DNA of 64,000 nucleotides. It comes from Phycisphaerae bacterium (lineage in GTDB: Bacteria > Planctomycetota > Phycisphaerae > Phycisphaerales > Phycisphaeraceae). A program made the translations under genes and the position numbers. Shown here in pieces: positions 8,857 to 16,332 of this stretch. The stretch lies in the NCBI GenBank assembly GCA_030425705.1, contig JAUHZU010000002.1:496001-560000 (forward strand), read 5' to 3'. The notes beneath the pieces were generated by a model, which had not been told where the DNA came from, searched no databases, and saw only the letters and a program-made list of their open reading frames with translations. Positions within the stretch are counted from its first letter, which is position 1; each line of letters opens with the position of its first letter.

Positions 8857-9645
8857 TCAGGCCTGGCGCTTGCGGCGGAGGGTGAGCCCGAGCAGCGCGA
8901 GCCCCGCGAGGCCGGCCGAGGGGCTGGGGACGCCGGTGCCGGACACGGTCTCGTAGACGATGTTGTCGATGCCGCCCGAGCCGCCGAGGTTGACCACGAC
9001 GGTGTCGAAGCCGGTGACGTTGAAGCCGTGCGCGTTCAGGTCGTCGACAGAGTAGGGGCTGATGCGGTTGGCCGTGTTGTTGCCGAACTCGATCGTCGGG
9101 TCGTAGAACGTGTTGCCGGGGGTGATGAGTTCACCGAAGGCGACGTCCGCGACTTCCACGCCGTTGAGGAAGAACTGCAGGAAGAAGCCCGAGGTCGTGC
9201 CGAACTCGACGGGCCCTTCGATGTCCACGACGTCCATGCCGAAGGCGGTGATGACCTGGTTGAACGCAAAGGTGATCGTGCCGGCCGGGCGCGCCCCTTC
9301 GTTGTGCGGGTTGCCGCCGGGGCCGACCATCCCGCCGACGATCGGGCCGTCTTCCTGAATCACCAGGACGTTGCCGAGCAGCGCGCTCTGGATGTTGCCG
9401 CCCGACCAGGGGCTGGTCATGTCCGGGTCGAACGATGGCTGGAGTTGTGTGTCGAACGCGACGGCGACGTCGACGTTGTTCGTCGCGTTGTCGGCCGAGA
9501 TGGTGATACCGGGGTACTGGTTGTTCACCACCGTGCCGTGCGACACGTTGTTGAAATCGATGAGGGTGGTGCTGGCCGACACGCCGGTGGCCGCGCACAT
9601 CAACAACGACCCTGCCAGGGCAGGACGAATCAAGAGGGTTTTCAT
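8857..9645 (-). CDS. Secreted protein with PEP-CTERM-like sorting signal
   Basis: 262 residues from the ATG at 9645. The longer frame upstream has no signal peptide, while this start gives MKTLLIRPALAGSLLMC followed by an Ala-x-Ala-type cleavage site (VSAS). The mature region is Asn/Gly/Asp-rich beta-type sequence without a recognisable enzyme motif. The C-terminus reads VPSPSAGLAGLALLGLTLRR, a proline motif, a hydrophobic helix and a basic tail as in PEP-CTERM or closely related exosortase signals. It is probably exported and attached to or released from the envelope. The function of the body is unknown. Confidence 0.75.
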   Translation of the reverse strand: MKTLLIRPALAGSLLMCAATGVSASTTLIDFNNVSHGTVVNNQYPGITISADNATNNVDVAVAFDTQLQPSFDPDMTSPWSGGNIQSALLGNVLVIQEDGPIVGGMVGPGGNPHNEGARPAGTITFAFNQVITAFGMDVVDIEGPVEFGTTSGFFLQFFLNGVEVADVAFGELITPGNTFYDPTIEFGNNTANRISPYSVDDLNAHGFNVTGFDTVVVNLGGSGGIDNIVYETVSGTGVPSPSAGLAGLALLGLTLRRKRQA

Positions 9646-9798
9646 GATGGTTCCGGCTCGCTTTCTGGGCAGAACGCCCAAGCTTCCTTCTGTTCCCACG
9701 GACCACGAGGCCGTGATCGCGCGAATTATAGATCGCGCTTTATCGGATGCAATAGCCATGAGCCCCCGGAACATAAAAAAATACAAGGCCCGACAACG

Positions 9799-10863
9799 TT
9801 ACCCCGGGGCCGTCGCCGCCCGTCTCAGGCGGTCGTTGATCGCCCGGCCGAGCCCGGTGTCCGGGACGCCGATGGCGACGATGCCGTCCAGCCCCAGCCC
9901 GTCCAGCTCGCGCATGTGCGCGAACAGGTTGGCCGCGGCGCGGGTCATCTCGCCGTCGGGCGAGAGGTTGCGTTCGGCCGCGAAGCCGGACGGGTCCGGG
10001 GCGTGCTCGGGTTTGCCGAACCACAACAGCCCCCACCGCCCCGCCGGCGGGGTGACTGCTGCCGGCCCCGCCCCGGGGTCGTGCGGCAGATAGCGCAGCG
10101 GCGTGCGCGGCGCGTAGTGCCGGTCGGTCATGCCCGGCGACGGCAGGGCCTGTGCGGCGTCCGCCGGGCCCGGTGCGCTGGGCCGGCTGGTGGGTGGGGT
10201 CAGCTCCACCGCGTGGCCGGGCAGCGCTTCGCGCAGGGCCTCGACCGGCACGCCGCCCAGCCGCAGCACCCGCATGCTGCCGGTGTCGGTGAACCCGACG
10301 ACCGTGGACTCGACGCCGCGGGCGCACGGCCCGCCGTCCAGGATCAGCGGGATGCGGTCGCCCAGCTCCGACGCGACGTGCTGCGCCGTCGTCGGGCTGA
10401 CGGAGCCGAAGCGGTTGGCGCTGGGTGCCGCCAGCGCGAGGCCGGTGGCGCTAAGCAGTTGCTGAGCGACCGGGTGGTCCGGCACACGGAGTCCGACGGC
10501 GGGCAGCCCGGCGGTGACGAGGTCCGGAACGATGGGCTGGCCCGCGTCCCCCACCGCCCGGGGCAGCACCAGCGTCAGCGGGCCCGGCCAGAACCGCTCC
10601 GCGAGCACGCGGGCCGGCTCGCAAAACACCGCGAGCACCCGGGCCTGCCCGGCATCGCGCACGTGCACGATCAGCGGGTCGAAGTTCGGCCGGTCTTTCG
10701 CGGCAAACACCCCCGCCACCGCCGCGGGGTTCAGCGCGTCGCACGCCAGCCCATATACCGTCTCCGTCGGCAGGCCGATACACGCCCCGGCGCGCAGGGC
10801 CTGACCGGCCCGGGCGATCGAGTCCGGCGAGAGGCCGGGCAGTATCTGGGCAAGCTTGTTCAC
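9799..10863 (-). CDS. tsaC: L-threonylcarbamoyladenylate synthase (Sua5/YciO/YrdC family)
   Basis: 354 residues from a GTG at 10863. The N-terminal YrdC domain shows GLPTETVYGLACDA and KDRPNFDPLIVHV near the start, then RVPDHPVAQQLL and SANRFGSVSPTTAQHV. The extra C-terminal portion corresponds to the Sua5 domain, so this is the long Sua5-type form. The enzyme makes threonylcarbamoyl-AMP from threonine, bicarbonate and ATP for t6A37 modification of ANN-decoding tRNAs. A TACTAT box on the minus strand (10871-10876) lies 7 nt before the start, overlapping a divergent TATAGT box for the small lipoprotein gene. Confidence 0.88.
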   Translation of the reverse strand: MNKLAQILPGLSPDSIARAGQALRAGACIGLPTETVYGLACDALNPAAVAGVFAAKDRPNFDPLIVHVRDAGQARVLAVFCEPARVLAERFWPGPLTLVLPRAVGDAGQPIVPDLVTAGLPAVGLRVPDHPVAQQLLSATGLALAAPSANRFGSVSPTTAQHVASELGDRIPLILDGGPCARGVESTVVGFTDTGSMRVLRLGGVPVEALREALPGHAVELTPPTSRPSAPGPADAAQALPSPGMTDRHYAPRTPLRYLPHDPGAGPAAVTPPAGRWGLLWFGKPEHAPDPSGFAAERNLSPDGEMTRAAANLFAHMRELDGLGLDGIVAIGVPDTGLGRAINDRLRRAATAPG

Positions 10864-10869
10864 GCGCGC

Positions 10870-10876
10870 TATAGTA
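10870..10876. promoter_or_regulatory. Overlapping divergent -10 boxes
   Basis: Plus strand: TATAGT at 10870-10875, with TGGGCA 17 bp further upstream. Minus strand: TACTAT at 10871-10876, 7 nt before the GTG start of tsaC. The two putative -10 elements share five bases, so divergent transcription of tsaC and the 22-residue lipoprotein gene would be mutually exclusive. Confidence 0.4.
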
Positions 10877-10916
10877 TCGGGACCGATTGTCTTTGGGTTC
10901 TATTCAGGAGCCACGC

Positions 10917-10985
10917 ATGGCACGCCTCATCACCTGTCTCGCAGCGATGATCTCGCTGTTCCTCTTCGTGGTCGGCTGTACCTGA
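10917..10985 (+). CDS. 22-residue predicted micro-lipoprotein
   Basis: The ATG at 10917 has a good SD (AGGAG at 10906-10910, 6-nt spacing). The product is MARLITCLAAMISLFLFVVG then Cys-Thr and a TGA stop. This is a complete lipoprotein signal peptide with a lipobox (VVGC), but the mature portion after signal peptidase II cleavage would be only Cys-Thr. It resembles entericidin-like micro-lipoproteins in architecture only. A TATAGT box 40 bp upstream and a hairpin about 20 bp downstream suggest an autonomous transcription unit. The alternative is a leader peptide or a chance ORF. Confidence 0.45.
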   Translation: MARLITCLAAMISLFLFVVGCT

Positions 10986-11004
10986 GGCACCTGAAAGGGA
11001 TAAC

Positions 11005-11025
11005 GCCGCTGGTCAGCGGCTTCTT
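11005..11025 (+). terminator. Weak terminator after the micro-lipoprotein ORF
   Basis: GCCGCT (11005-11010) pairs with AGCGGC (11015-11020) around a GGTC loop, followed by TTCTT. Confidence 0.4.
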
Positions 11026-11055
11026 GGTCATGATGTTCTGGGGACCCGGGCGCGG

Positions 11056-12525
11056 CTATCGCTCGATCACCTGCACCTGCCAGTTGAGATCGCCCTCGGC
11101 CGGGGGCAGCGGGGTATGCAGCACGATATCCAGCCAGCCGGCGGGCGCGATGTAGAGGTCTTCCTGCACGGACATGAACCGTGCGACGGGTCGGCCGGCG
11201 GCGTCCGTGGCCGAGAGCAGGATCATCGCGTCGCGCAGCCAGGTGTCGCGGTCGTTGTGCATGGTGACGCGTACCGACGCCCAGCCGTCACGCCCGGCCG
11301 GGGTGATCTGCACCCCTTGCATCTCCACCAGCGACTCGGCGGTGTCGAACACGGCCGCGCTCGTTCGTACGTCGCGGGCCCGGGACCAGTGCCGGCCCGG
11401 GATCGCCAGGCGGACCCGGCGGGACTCGTCGGCCTGGAGCGCGACAAAGGGCAGGTAGGTCTCGGCGAAGATGCGTCCCGACGCGTCGAGCAGCGCGACG
11501 TGCGCCTCGCCCCGCAGCGCGATGCCCTGGCCCTGGTAGAGCAGGTCGCCTTCGAGGTAGACCGTGCCGTCGTCCGCGCCGGCCGTGGGCTCGGCGGGCT
11601 GGAGCGTGGAGAGCACGACGTCGCTCGCGCCCGTGGCGGTCAGCCCTTCGCGGGGCGGGGTCGTGATGTACCAGCCCTCGTGGACCAGCGGCGTGGCGGG
11701 GGCCAGCACGGTCGGGATGTCGCGGTTTGCGGTTCGCGGGTCGCCCGAACCGCCGGGCACATAGAGGTTGTCGGGGTTCGGCTCGTACCGCTCTTTGACG
11801 AGCATCCAGCGCGACGGGTCGGGGTCGTCGGGAACATCCGGCGGGCCGTCGGGGTCGCTGCCCGGGTGGTTGGGGTCGTTCGTCCCGGGGGTATCGGGGA
11901 AGAGTTCGGGGTCGTTGCGTTGGGCGATCGCGGGCGTGTTGCCGCCGTCGTTGGAAGGGTTCTGCGCGGTCGTGTCGCCCGGGTCATCGGGGTCGCCGCT
12001 GAACACACCCGAGAGCACGACGGCGAGCAGGCCGACCGTAACCGCGAGGACCAGCAGGGCCGCGGCGATGATGAGGCCGTTGGCGTTGCGCTGTTTACGT
12101 CGCCCCGCGCGGCGTGTCGATGAGCGCGTGCTGCGGGGGCTGCTCGACGGGCGGGCAACGCGCGCGGCGGGCGGCGGCGCGTCCTCCGTCGCGGTGGCGC
12201 GGGTACGGGCGATCGCCTCGGCCTGGGCGTGGGCGGCGTCGGACTGCCGCATCAGTTCCGTCAGCCCGGACAGGCCGACGACGTTCCCGTCCGCGTCGAT
12301 CTGTACCGGGGCACCGACCTCGTCGGCTTCGAGGTCCACGCTGTCGCCGCGCAGCAGCGGGTCGGTTTCGTCGACGGTCTTGGGCCCGGTCGTGATCGTC
12401 CGCGTGACAAAGCCGGACTTGATCCGGTAGCGGTGGTCACAGGCCCCGCACCGGACCACCGCGCCGTGCCGGACAAACGGCGAGGACAGCGACTGCGAGC
12501 AGGATGGGCAGGTGAGCTGATACAC
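11056..12525 (-). CDS. Zinc-ribbon, single-TM protein of unknown function
   Basis: 489 residues from a GTG start. The first 35 residues hold a zinc ribbon with two Cys pairs (CPSC at about 6-9 and CGAC at about 26-29), similar to the MJ0042/zinc-ribbon heads common in planctomycetes. A disordered Ala/Arg/Ser-rich stretch follows, then one transmembrane helix at about 155-175 (LIIAAALLVLAVTVGLLAVVL). Next comes a Pro/Asp/Asn-rich linker and a C-terminal beta-rich domain of about 250 residues that repeats similar blocks (VRLAIPGRHW, VRVTMHNDRDTW), perhaps an FxLYD-type extracytoplasmic domain. The N-terminus should be cytoplasmic. On the minus strand TACAAT (12534-12539) sits 8 nt before the start. 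Confidence 0.7.
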   Translation of the reverse strand: MYQLTCPSCSQSLSSPFVRHGAVVRCGACDHRYRIKSGFVTRTITTGPKTVDETDPLLRGDSVDLEADEVGAPVQIDADGNVVGLSGLTELMRQSDAAHAQAEAIARTRATATEDAPPPAARVARPSSSPRSTRSSTRRAGRRKQRNANGLIIAAALLVLAVTVGLLAVVLSGVFSGDPDDPGDTTAQNPSNDGGNTPAIAQRNDPELFPDTPGTNDPNHPGSDPDGPPDVPDDPDPSRWMLVKERYEPNPDNLYVPGGSGDPRTANRDIPTVLAPATPLVHEGWYITTPPREGLTATGASDVVLSTLQPAEPTAGADDGTVYLEGDLLYQGQGIALRGEAHVALLDASGRIFAETYLPFVALQADESRRVRLAIPGRHWSRARDVRTSAAVFDTAESLVEMQGVQITPAGRDGWASVRVTMHNDRDTWLRDAMILLSATDAAGRPVARFMSVQEDLYIAPAGWLDIVLHTPLPPAEGDLNWQVQVIER

Positions 12526-12660
12526 CGCCGACTATTGTAGTCGCCGCGCACCCGGGGCGTGGCTACCGCCATGCCCCCGCCGCCGATAACCCGCCGCCCC
12601 CGCCCCACCGCCGACAACTGCCCGTATCATGTACGGCTCGCTCCCCCGGCCGTACGACGC

Positions 12661-13761
12661 ATGTTTACCCAGCTGCTCTCCATCACCCGCAACACCTTCC
12701 TCGAGGCGATCCGCCAGCCCATCTTCGTGGTGCTGATCCTCGTCGGCGCGGTGTTCATGGTGATCTGCCCGTTCCTCGCCGCCTACTCCATGGACCCCGG
12801 CGAGGGCGACAACCGCATGCTCGTCGACCTGCAGATGGGCAACCTCTTCCTTGTCGGGATGTTCCTCGCCGCGTTTACCGCGACCGGCGTCGTCGCCGCG
12901 GAGATGGAGTCGCGCACCGCGCTGACCGTCGTCAGCAAGCCGGTGCCCCGGCCGATCTTTATCGTCGGCAAGTTCCTCGGCGTTGCCGGGGCGCTGGTCG
13001 TCGCGAACTACATCCTGCTGCTGACCGTGCTCTTCACGATCCGCCACCGCGTCCTGCAGAACGCCTCGGACCAGCTCGACGGCCCGGTCCTCACCTTCGC
13101 GGTCGGCGGGCTGGTGATCGCCTTCTTCCTCGCCGCCGCGGCGAACTACTTGTACAACCGCGTCTTCACCTCGACCTTTACCGCGCTGCTCGCGGGGATC
13201 CTCACGCTGAGCCTGGTCATGGTCTCGCTCATCGGGCCGGACTGGTCGTTCCAGTCGCCGCTGCACGACTGGCAGGACCACGACAACCAGATGTTCGAGA
13301 TCGCTATCGGCGCGGTCCTTATGCTGCAGGGCGTGCTCGTACTCACCGCGGTGGCGGTCGTGTTCTCGACACGCCTGTCGCAGGTCATGACGCTCATGGT
13401 CTGCCTGGTTGTGCTCGCGGTCGGGCTGTTCACCGGGAAGATCGCGCAGTCCGTCGACGAGGCGCTGGGCATCCCGCAGGCCGCTTCGGTCTGGCAGAGC
13501 ATGAGCATCATCGCCGACTCGGACAACTCGTTCGCGCGGAAAACACTGTATCTCGCGGGGAAAACGCTCTACCTGGTCGCGCCCAACTTCCAGTTCCACT
13601 GGCCGACCGACGCGATCACCCAAGGCAACTCGCTCATCGAAGACCAGGAAGGACGCTTCTCGCTGTCCTACCTCACTGGGGTCACGGCCTATACCACGGC
13701 CTACATCGCCGCGCTGCTCGCGCTGGGCGTCGCCCTCTTCCAGAAACGCGAAGTCGCCTAA
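12661..13761 (+). CDS. ABC-2 type transporter permease
   Basis: 366 residues from the ATG at 12661. The open frame extends further upstream but over Pro/Arg-rich noncoding-like sequence. About six hydrophobic segments are visible: residues 18-40 (IFVVLILVGAVFMVICPFLA), 60-80, 110-130, 165-195, 215-275 and 340-360. The order (N-terminal helix, long first loop, then a helix bundle) fits ABC-2/NosY-like permeases. No ATP-binding subunit lies in the neighbourhood, so its partner must be elsewhere. The cargo is unknown. Confidence 0.7.
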   Translation: MFTQLLSITRNTFLEAIRQPIFVVLILVGAVFMVICPFLAAYSMDPGEGDNRMLVDLQMGNLFLVGMFLAAFTATGVVAAEMESRTALTVVSKPVPRPIFIVGKFLGVAGALVVANYILLLTVLFTIRHRVLQNASDQLDGPVLTFAVGGLVIAFFLAAAANYLYNRVFTSTFTALLAGILTLSLVMVSLIGPDWSFQSPLHDWQDHDNQMFEIAIGAVLMLQGVLVLTAVAVVFSTRLSQVMTLMVCLVVLAVGLFTGKIAQSVDEALGIPQAASVWQSMSIIADSDNSFARKTLYLAGKTLYLVAPNFQFHWPTDAITQGNSLIEDQEGRFSLSYLTGVTAYTTAYIAALLALGVALFQKREVA

Positions 13762-13852
13762 GACACCTCGAAGCGCACCGCGGTCGAAGACCCAAGGCAT
13801 GCCGGTGCGCAGGCGTGACCGAGTGCTCACGACGTAAATCGAAAACAAAACA

Positions 13853-14737
13853 TCAGCCGCGCGCGAGTGGCAGCTCGATGCGGAACTCCGCGCCGCCCCC
13901 CGCCGCGTTCTCCGCGGTGATCTGTCCGCCTGCGCGCTCGACCAGGTCCCGCGAGATCGACAGGCCGAGCCCCGTGCCGGGAGGCGGTGCATCACTGTTC
14001 TGTTCTTTGTGACGCATAGTCTGACCCGAGGGGTGCGTGACAAACGCATCGAACAAGCGCTCGCGGACCGGCTCGGGGATGCCCGGCCCGTTGTCGGCCA
14101 CGACCAGGACGATGCGTTCCGCACCGTTTTCGCCCGCCTGCGCCGACGGTCGTTCTGCCGTGATCGACACCCGCCCCACCGCCGCCCTGCCCAGCAGCGC
14201 TTTGCGCGCATTGCTCAGGAGGTTCACCAGCACCTGCTGCAGCTCGCCCCGTGCCATCGCGACGTCGATCTTCGGCACCGAAACGCGCACCTCGATCCGC
14301 TCGTGCCGGCTGCTCATCGTCAGGCAAGACACCGCGCTGTCCACCGCCTCGCGAAGCGGGCACCGTTGCCCGCCCGCCCCGCCGCCCGGGTCCTCTCGTG
14401 CCAGGCCCAGCACCGAGTCCGCGATCCGCGACGCCCGCCCCACCCCGTCGATCGCGGCGACCAGGGCCTTGCGTGCGAGTTCGGTGTCGTCGGCCGAGTC
14501 CAGCGCGAGCTGGGCATAGGCCCCCACCGGCGTCAGCGCGTTGTTCACCTCGTGCGCCACCGCCGCCGCCAGCGTGCCCAGCGTCGCCAGACGCTGCGAC
14601 CACGCCAGTTCCCGCCGGAGCTGCGCCAGCTCGGTCTCCAGCCCCTGCACGAGCCGCAGCAACGCGTCCTCGTCACGGGCCGGCCCTCGGCTGCGGCCGT
14701 CGTCGGGTTCGAACTCGGGGGTCGGCGGGTCCGGCAA
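13853..14737 (-). CDS. Soluble sensor histidine kinase with insertion in the ATP lid
   Basis: 294 residues. A coiled-coil start (LVQGLETELAQLRRELAW) leads to the H box AAVAHEVNNALTPVGAYAQ (His62), the N box VNLLSNARKALL (about 171-182), the G1 box VADNGPGIP and the G2 box GTGLGLSISRDLVERAGG. No transmembrane segment or sensor domain is present, so it would act in the cytoplasm. No response regulator is adjacent. Between the F and G2 boxes there is an insert of about 14 residues (SGQTMRHKEQNSDA, DNA 13988-14029) whose base composition is clearly lower in GC than the rest of the gene. Upstream, toward parB, lie two parS-like sites. Confidence 0.8.
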   Translation of the reverse strand: MPDPPTPEFEPDDGRSRGPARDEDALLRLVQGLETELAQLRRELAWSQRLATLGTLAAAVAHEVNNALTPVGAYAQLALDSADDTELARKALVAAIDGVGRASRIADSVLGLAREDPGGGAGGQRCPLREAVDSAVSCLTMSSRHERIEVRVSVPKIDVAMARGELQQVLVNLLSNARKALLGRAAVGRVSITAERPSAQAGENGAERIVLVVADNGPGIPEPVRERLFDAFVTHPSGQTMRHKEQNSDAPPPGTGLGLSISRDLVERAGGQITAENAAGGGAEFRIELPLARG

Positions 14738-14842
14738 AGCGCCCTTTCACTCGGCAGATCGACACGGCATCTACCATCGGGCACCCGCCCAGCAATCCGG
14801 CAGGGTTCGATAAGCAAAAGGCAAGAAAACGTAAAAAACAGA

Positions 14843-14858
14843 GGTTCCACGTGAAACC
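14843..14858. promoter_or_regulatory. parS-like site 1
   Basis: GGTTCCACGTGAAACC: an imperfect palindrome around the CACGTG core. It matches the widely conserved chromosomal parS consensus TGTTNCACGTGAAACA except at the two outermost bases. Confidence 0.7.
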
Positions 14859-15021
14859 TGCCAGTTCGATTCAGATTCTCGTTTGACCCTTGTGCTCAAT
14901 GATGCGTCGGTAATGTTTCGCTACCTGATAGCTTAGTTTCGTGGGTTCGGAGACTGTGCTGCACCCGGCATCTTTGCACGACAATGGTTGATGAGCATGA
15001 CGTGGACGGGGGGTGGCTGAT

Positions 15022-15037
15022 AGTTCCACGTGGAACA
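15022..15037. promoter_or_regulatory. parS-like site 2
   Basis: AGTTCCACGTGGAACA: a perfect 14-bp palindrome (15023-15036) of the GTTCCACGTGGAAC type used as parS in some bacteria. It is 179 bp from site 1 and 66 bp before the parB start codon. Confidence 0.75.
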
Positions 15038-15102
15038 TTGCCTGGCAGGGTTAGCTTGGTAGACTGTGTCGGAACCCTATCCCGCACGGCAAGGAGGCCG
15101 GC

Positions 15103-16164
15103 ATGGCAGACAAGAAGAAGCGTCCTTCACGGCTCGGCCGAGGCCTGAGCAGTCTCATGGGAACCCCGGCTGATCTCCCAGCCGTGTCGGTCGAGCCAGA
15201 GCCGTCTAGGCCTGTGCCGCAAAAGCCAGCCGACCTCGCAGTTCACGAAACCGCCCAGCCCGATGCCGGGCCGGTCGAATCATCTCCGGCAGAGGGCGTT
15301 ACGGAGGTGGCTGCCGGCCACGCTGATTCGACAGGGACCGTTGGCTCTGGGGGAAGCTCTGTGCCGGGGTTTGTCTCGATCGATGTGCTGAAGGTTTCGC
15401 CGAACAAGCACCAGCCGCGGCAGCAGTTTAGCGAGCAGGCCCTGGCGGGCCTGGCGGCGTCGATCCAGCGGGACGGGCTCATGCAGCCGGTCGTAGTCCG
15501 GCCCGACGGGCGGGGGGGCTACGAGCTCATCGCCGGCGAACGGCGTTGGCGTGCGGCGCAGCTCGCGGGGTTGTCGACGATCCCCGCGATCCTCCACGAG
15601 GTGGATGATGAGCGATCCGCGCAGTGGGCCCTGGTCGAGAACCTGCAACGCGAAGACCTGAACCCGATGGAGAAGGCCGAGGCCTTCAAGCGGTTGGCGG
15701 ACGGCTTCGGCCTGCCACACGCGGAGATCGCCGAGCGGGTCGGGCTCGAACGGTCAACGGTGAGCAACCTGATGCGGTTGCTGAACTTATCGGACTTTTG
15801 CCGGGGGCTGGTGCGGGAAGAGCTCCTGTCGATGGGGCAAGCCCGAGCGATCGCGGGGCTCCCCGACCCGGCCCATCAGAAGCAGCTCGCCCAGCGCGCG
15901 GTGCGGGAGGGGCTGTCGGTCCGCCAGGTCGAACAGGCGGTCCGCAAATTCCTGCAAAACGAAGGTGATGCAAAGCCCACGGCAGGCAAACACGCGAGTA
16001 AGTCGAACCTGGCGGACCTGGAGCGGCAGATCGGCCAGCAGCTCGGCACCCGCGTCCGCGTCAAGGCCGGGCGGAAGAAGGGCAGCGGTACCCTGGCGAT
16101 CGATTTCTTCTCCCTGGAGGAGTTTGATGCCCTGCTGGCCCGGATGAAGGTTGAGACGGAGTGA
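15103..16164 (+). CDS. parB: Chromosome partitioning protein ParB
   Basis: 353 residues; AAGGAGG SD 6 nt upstream of the ATG. The N-terminus (SRLGRGLSSLM, residues 10-19) is the ParA-interacting motif of chromosomal ParBs. It is followed by a long low-complexity linker to residue 90. The CTPase core shows NKHQPRQQFS, GERRWRAAQLAGL (145-157) and LVENLQREDLNPMEKA (178-192). A helix-turn-helix follows at about 204-226 (LPHAEIAERVGLERSTVSNL), then a C-terminal dimerisation domain. It should bind parS, and two candidate sites lie immediately upstream. No parA is found in the window, which departs from the usual parA-parB pair. Confidence 0.93.
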   Translation: MADKKKRPSRLGRGLSSLMGTPADLPAVSVEPEPSRPVPQKPADLAVHETAQPDAGPVESSPAEGVTEVAAGHADSTGTVGSGGSSVPGFVSIDVLKVSPNKHQPRQQFSEQALAGLAASIQRDGLMQPVVVRPDGRGGYELIAGERRWRAAQLAGLSTIPAILHEVDDERSAQWALVENLQREDLNPMEKAEAFKRLADGFGLPHAEIAERVGLERSTVSNLMRLLNLSDFCRGLVREELLSMGQARAIAGLPDPAHQKQLAQRAVREGLSVRQVEQAVRKFLQNEGDAKPTAGKHASKSNLADLERQIGQQLGTRVRVKAGRKKGSGTLAIDFFSLEEFDALLARMKVETE

Positions 16165-16218
16165 ATCTCGTTCATCGCCGTGGGATTGAAAGCACGGCCA
16201 CAGCGTGTTAATCCCGCG

Positions 16219-16296
16219 CAATAGCCGCCACGGCATACGCGGCGGAGGGCCGCGTGTGACGTTCCAGGGCCCCGTCGCGTGTGACGCGGCGGCTAA
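16219..16296. repeat. Paired-hairpin (REP/BIME-like) repeat, copy 1
   Basis: Two inverted GC-rich palindromes lie between the convergent parB and M42 genes. The left unit (16219-16245) reads ATAGCCGCC then a degenerate centre then GCGGCGG. The right unit (16269-16296) contains GTCGCGTGTGACGCGGCGG followed by CTA. The right unit is nearly identical to the units at 63335-63414, in the same head-to-head arrangement. Confidence 0.65.
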
Positions 16297-16332
16297 AACT
16301 GCAATACGTCAAACAGTCGTTTGATTTGTAAA

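Larger units (their letters stand above)
14738..15102. promoter_or_regulatory. 365-bp divergent intergenic region with parB promoter and two parS-like sites
   Basis: This gap between the histidine kinase and parB is less GC-rich than the flanking genes and has no convincing ORF. It contains two 16-bp parS-like palindromes (listed separately). A weak promoter, TTGCCT (15038-15043) with a 16-bp spacer to TAGACT (15060-15065), precedes parB. The second palindrome ends one base before this -35 box, so ParB binding could repress its own transcription. Confidence 0.5.

Noticed and set aside
12532-14211. 559-codon minus-strand frame opposite the ABC permease
   Set aside because: Asp/Arg/His-rich shadow; the permease frame explains the coding signal.
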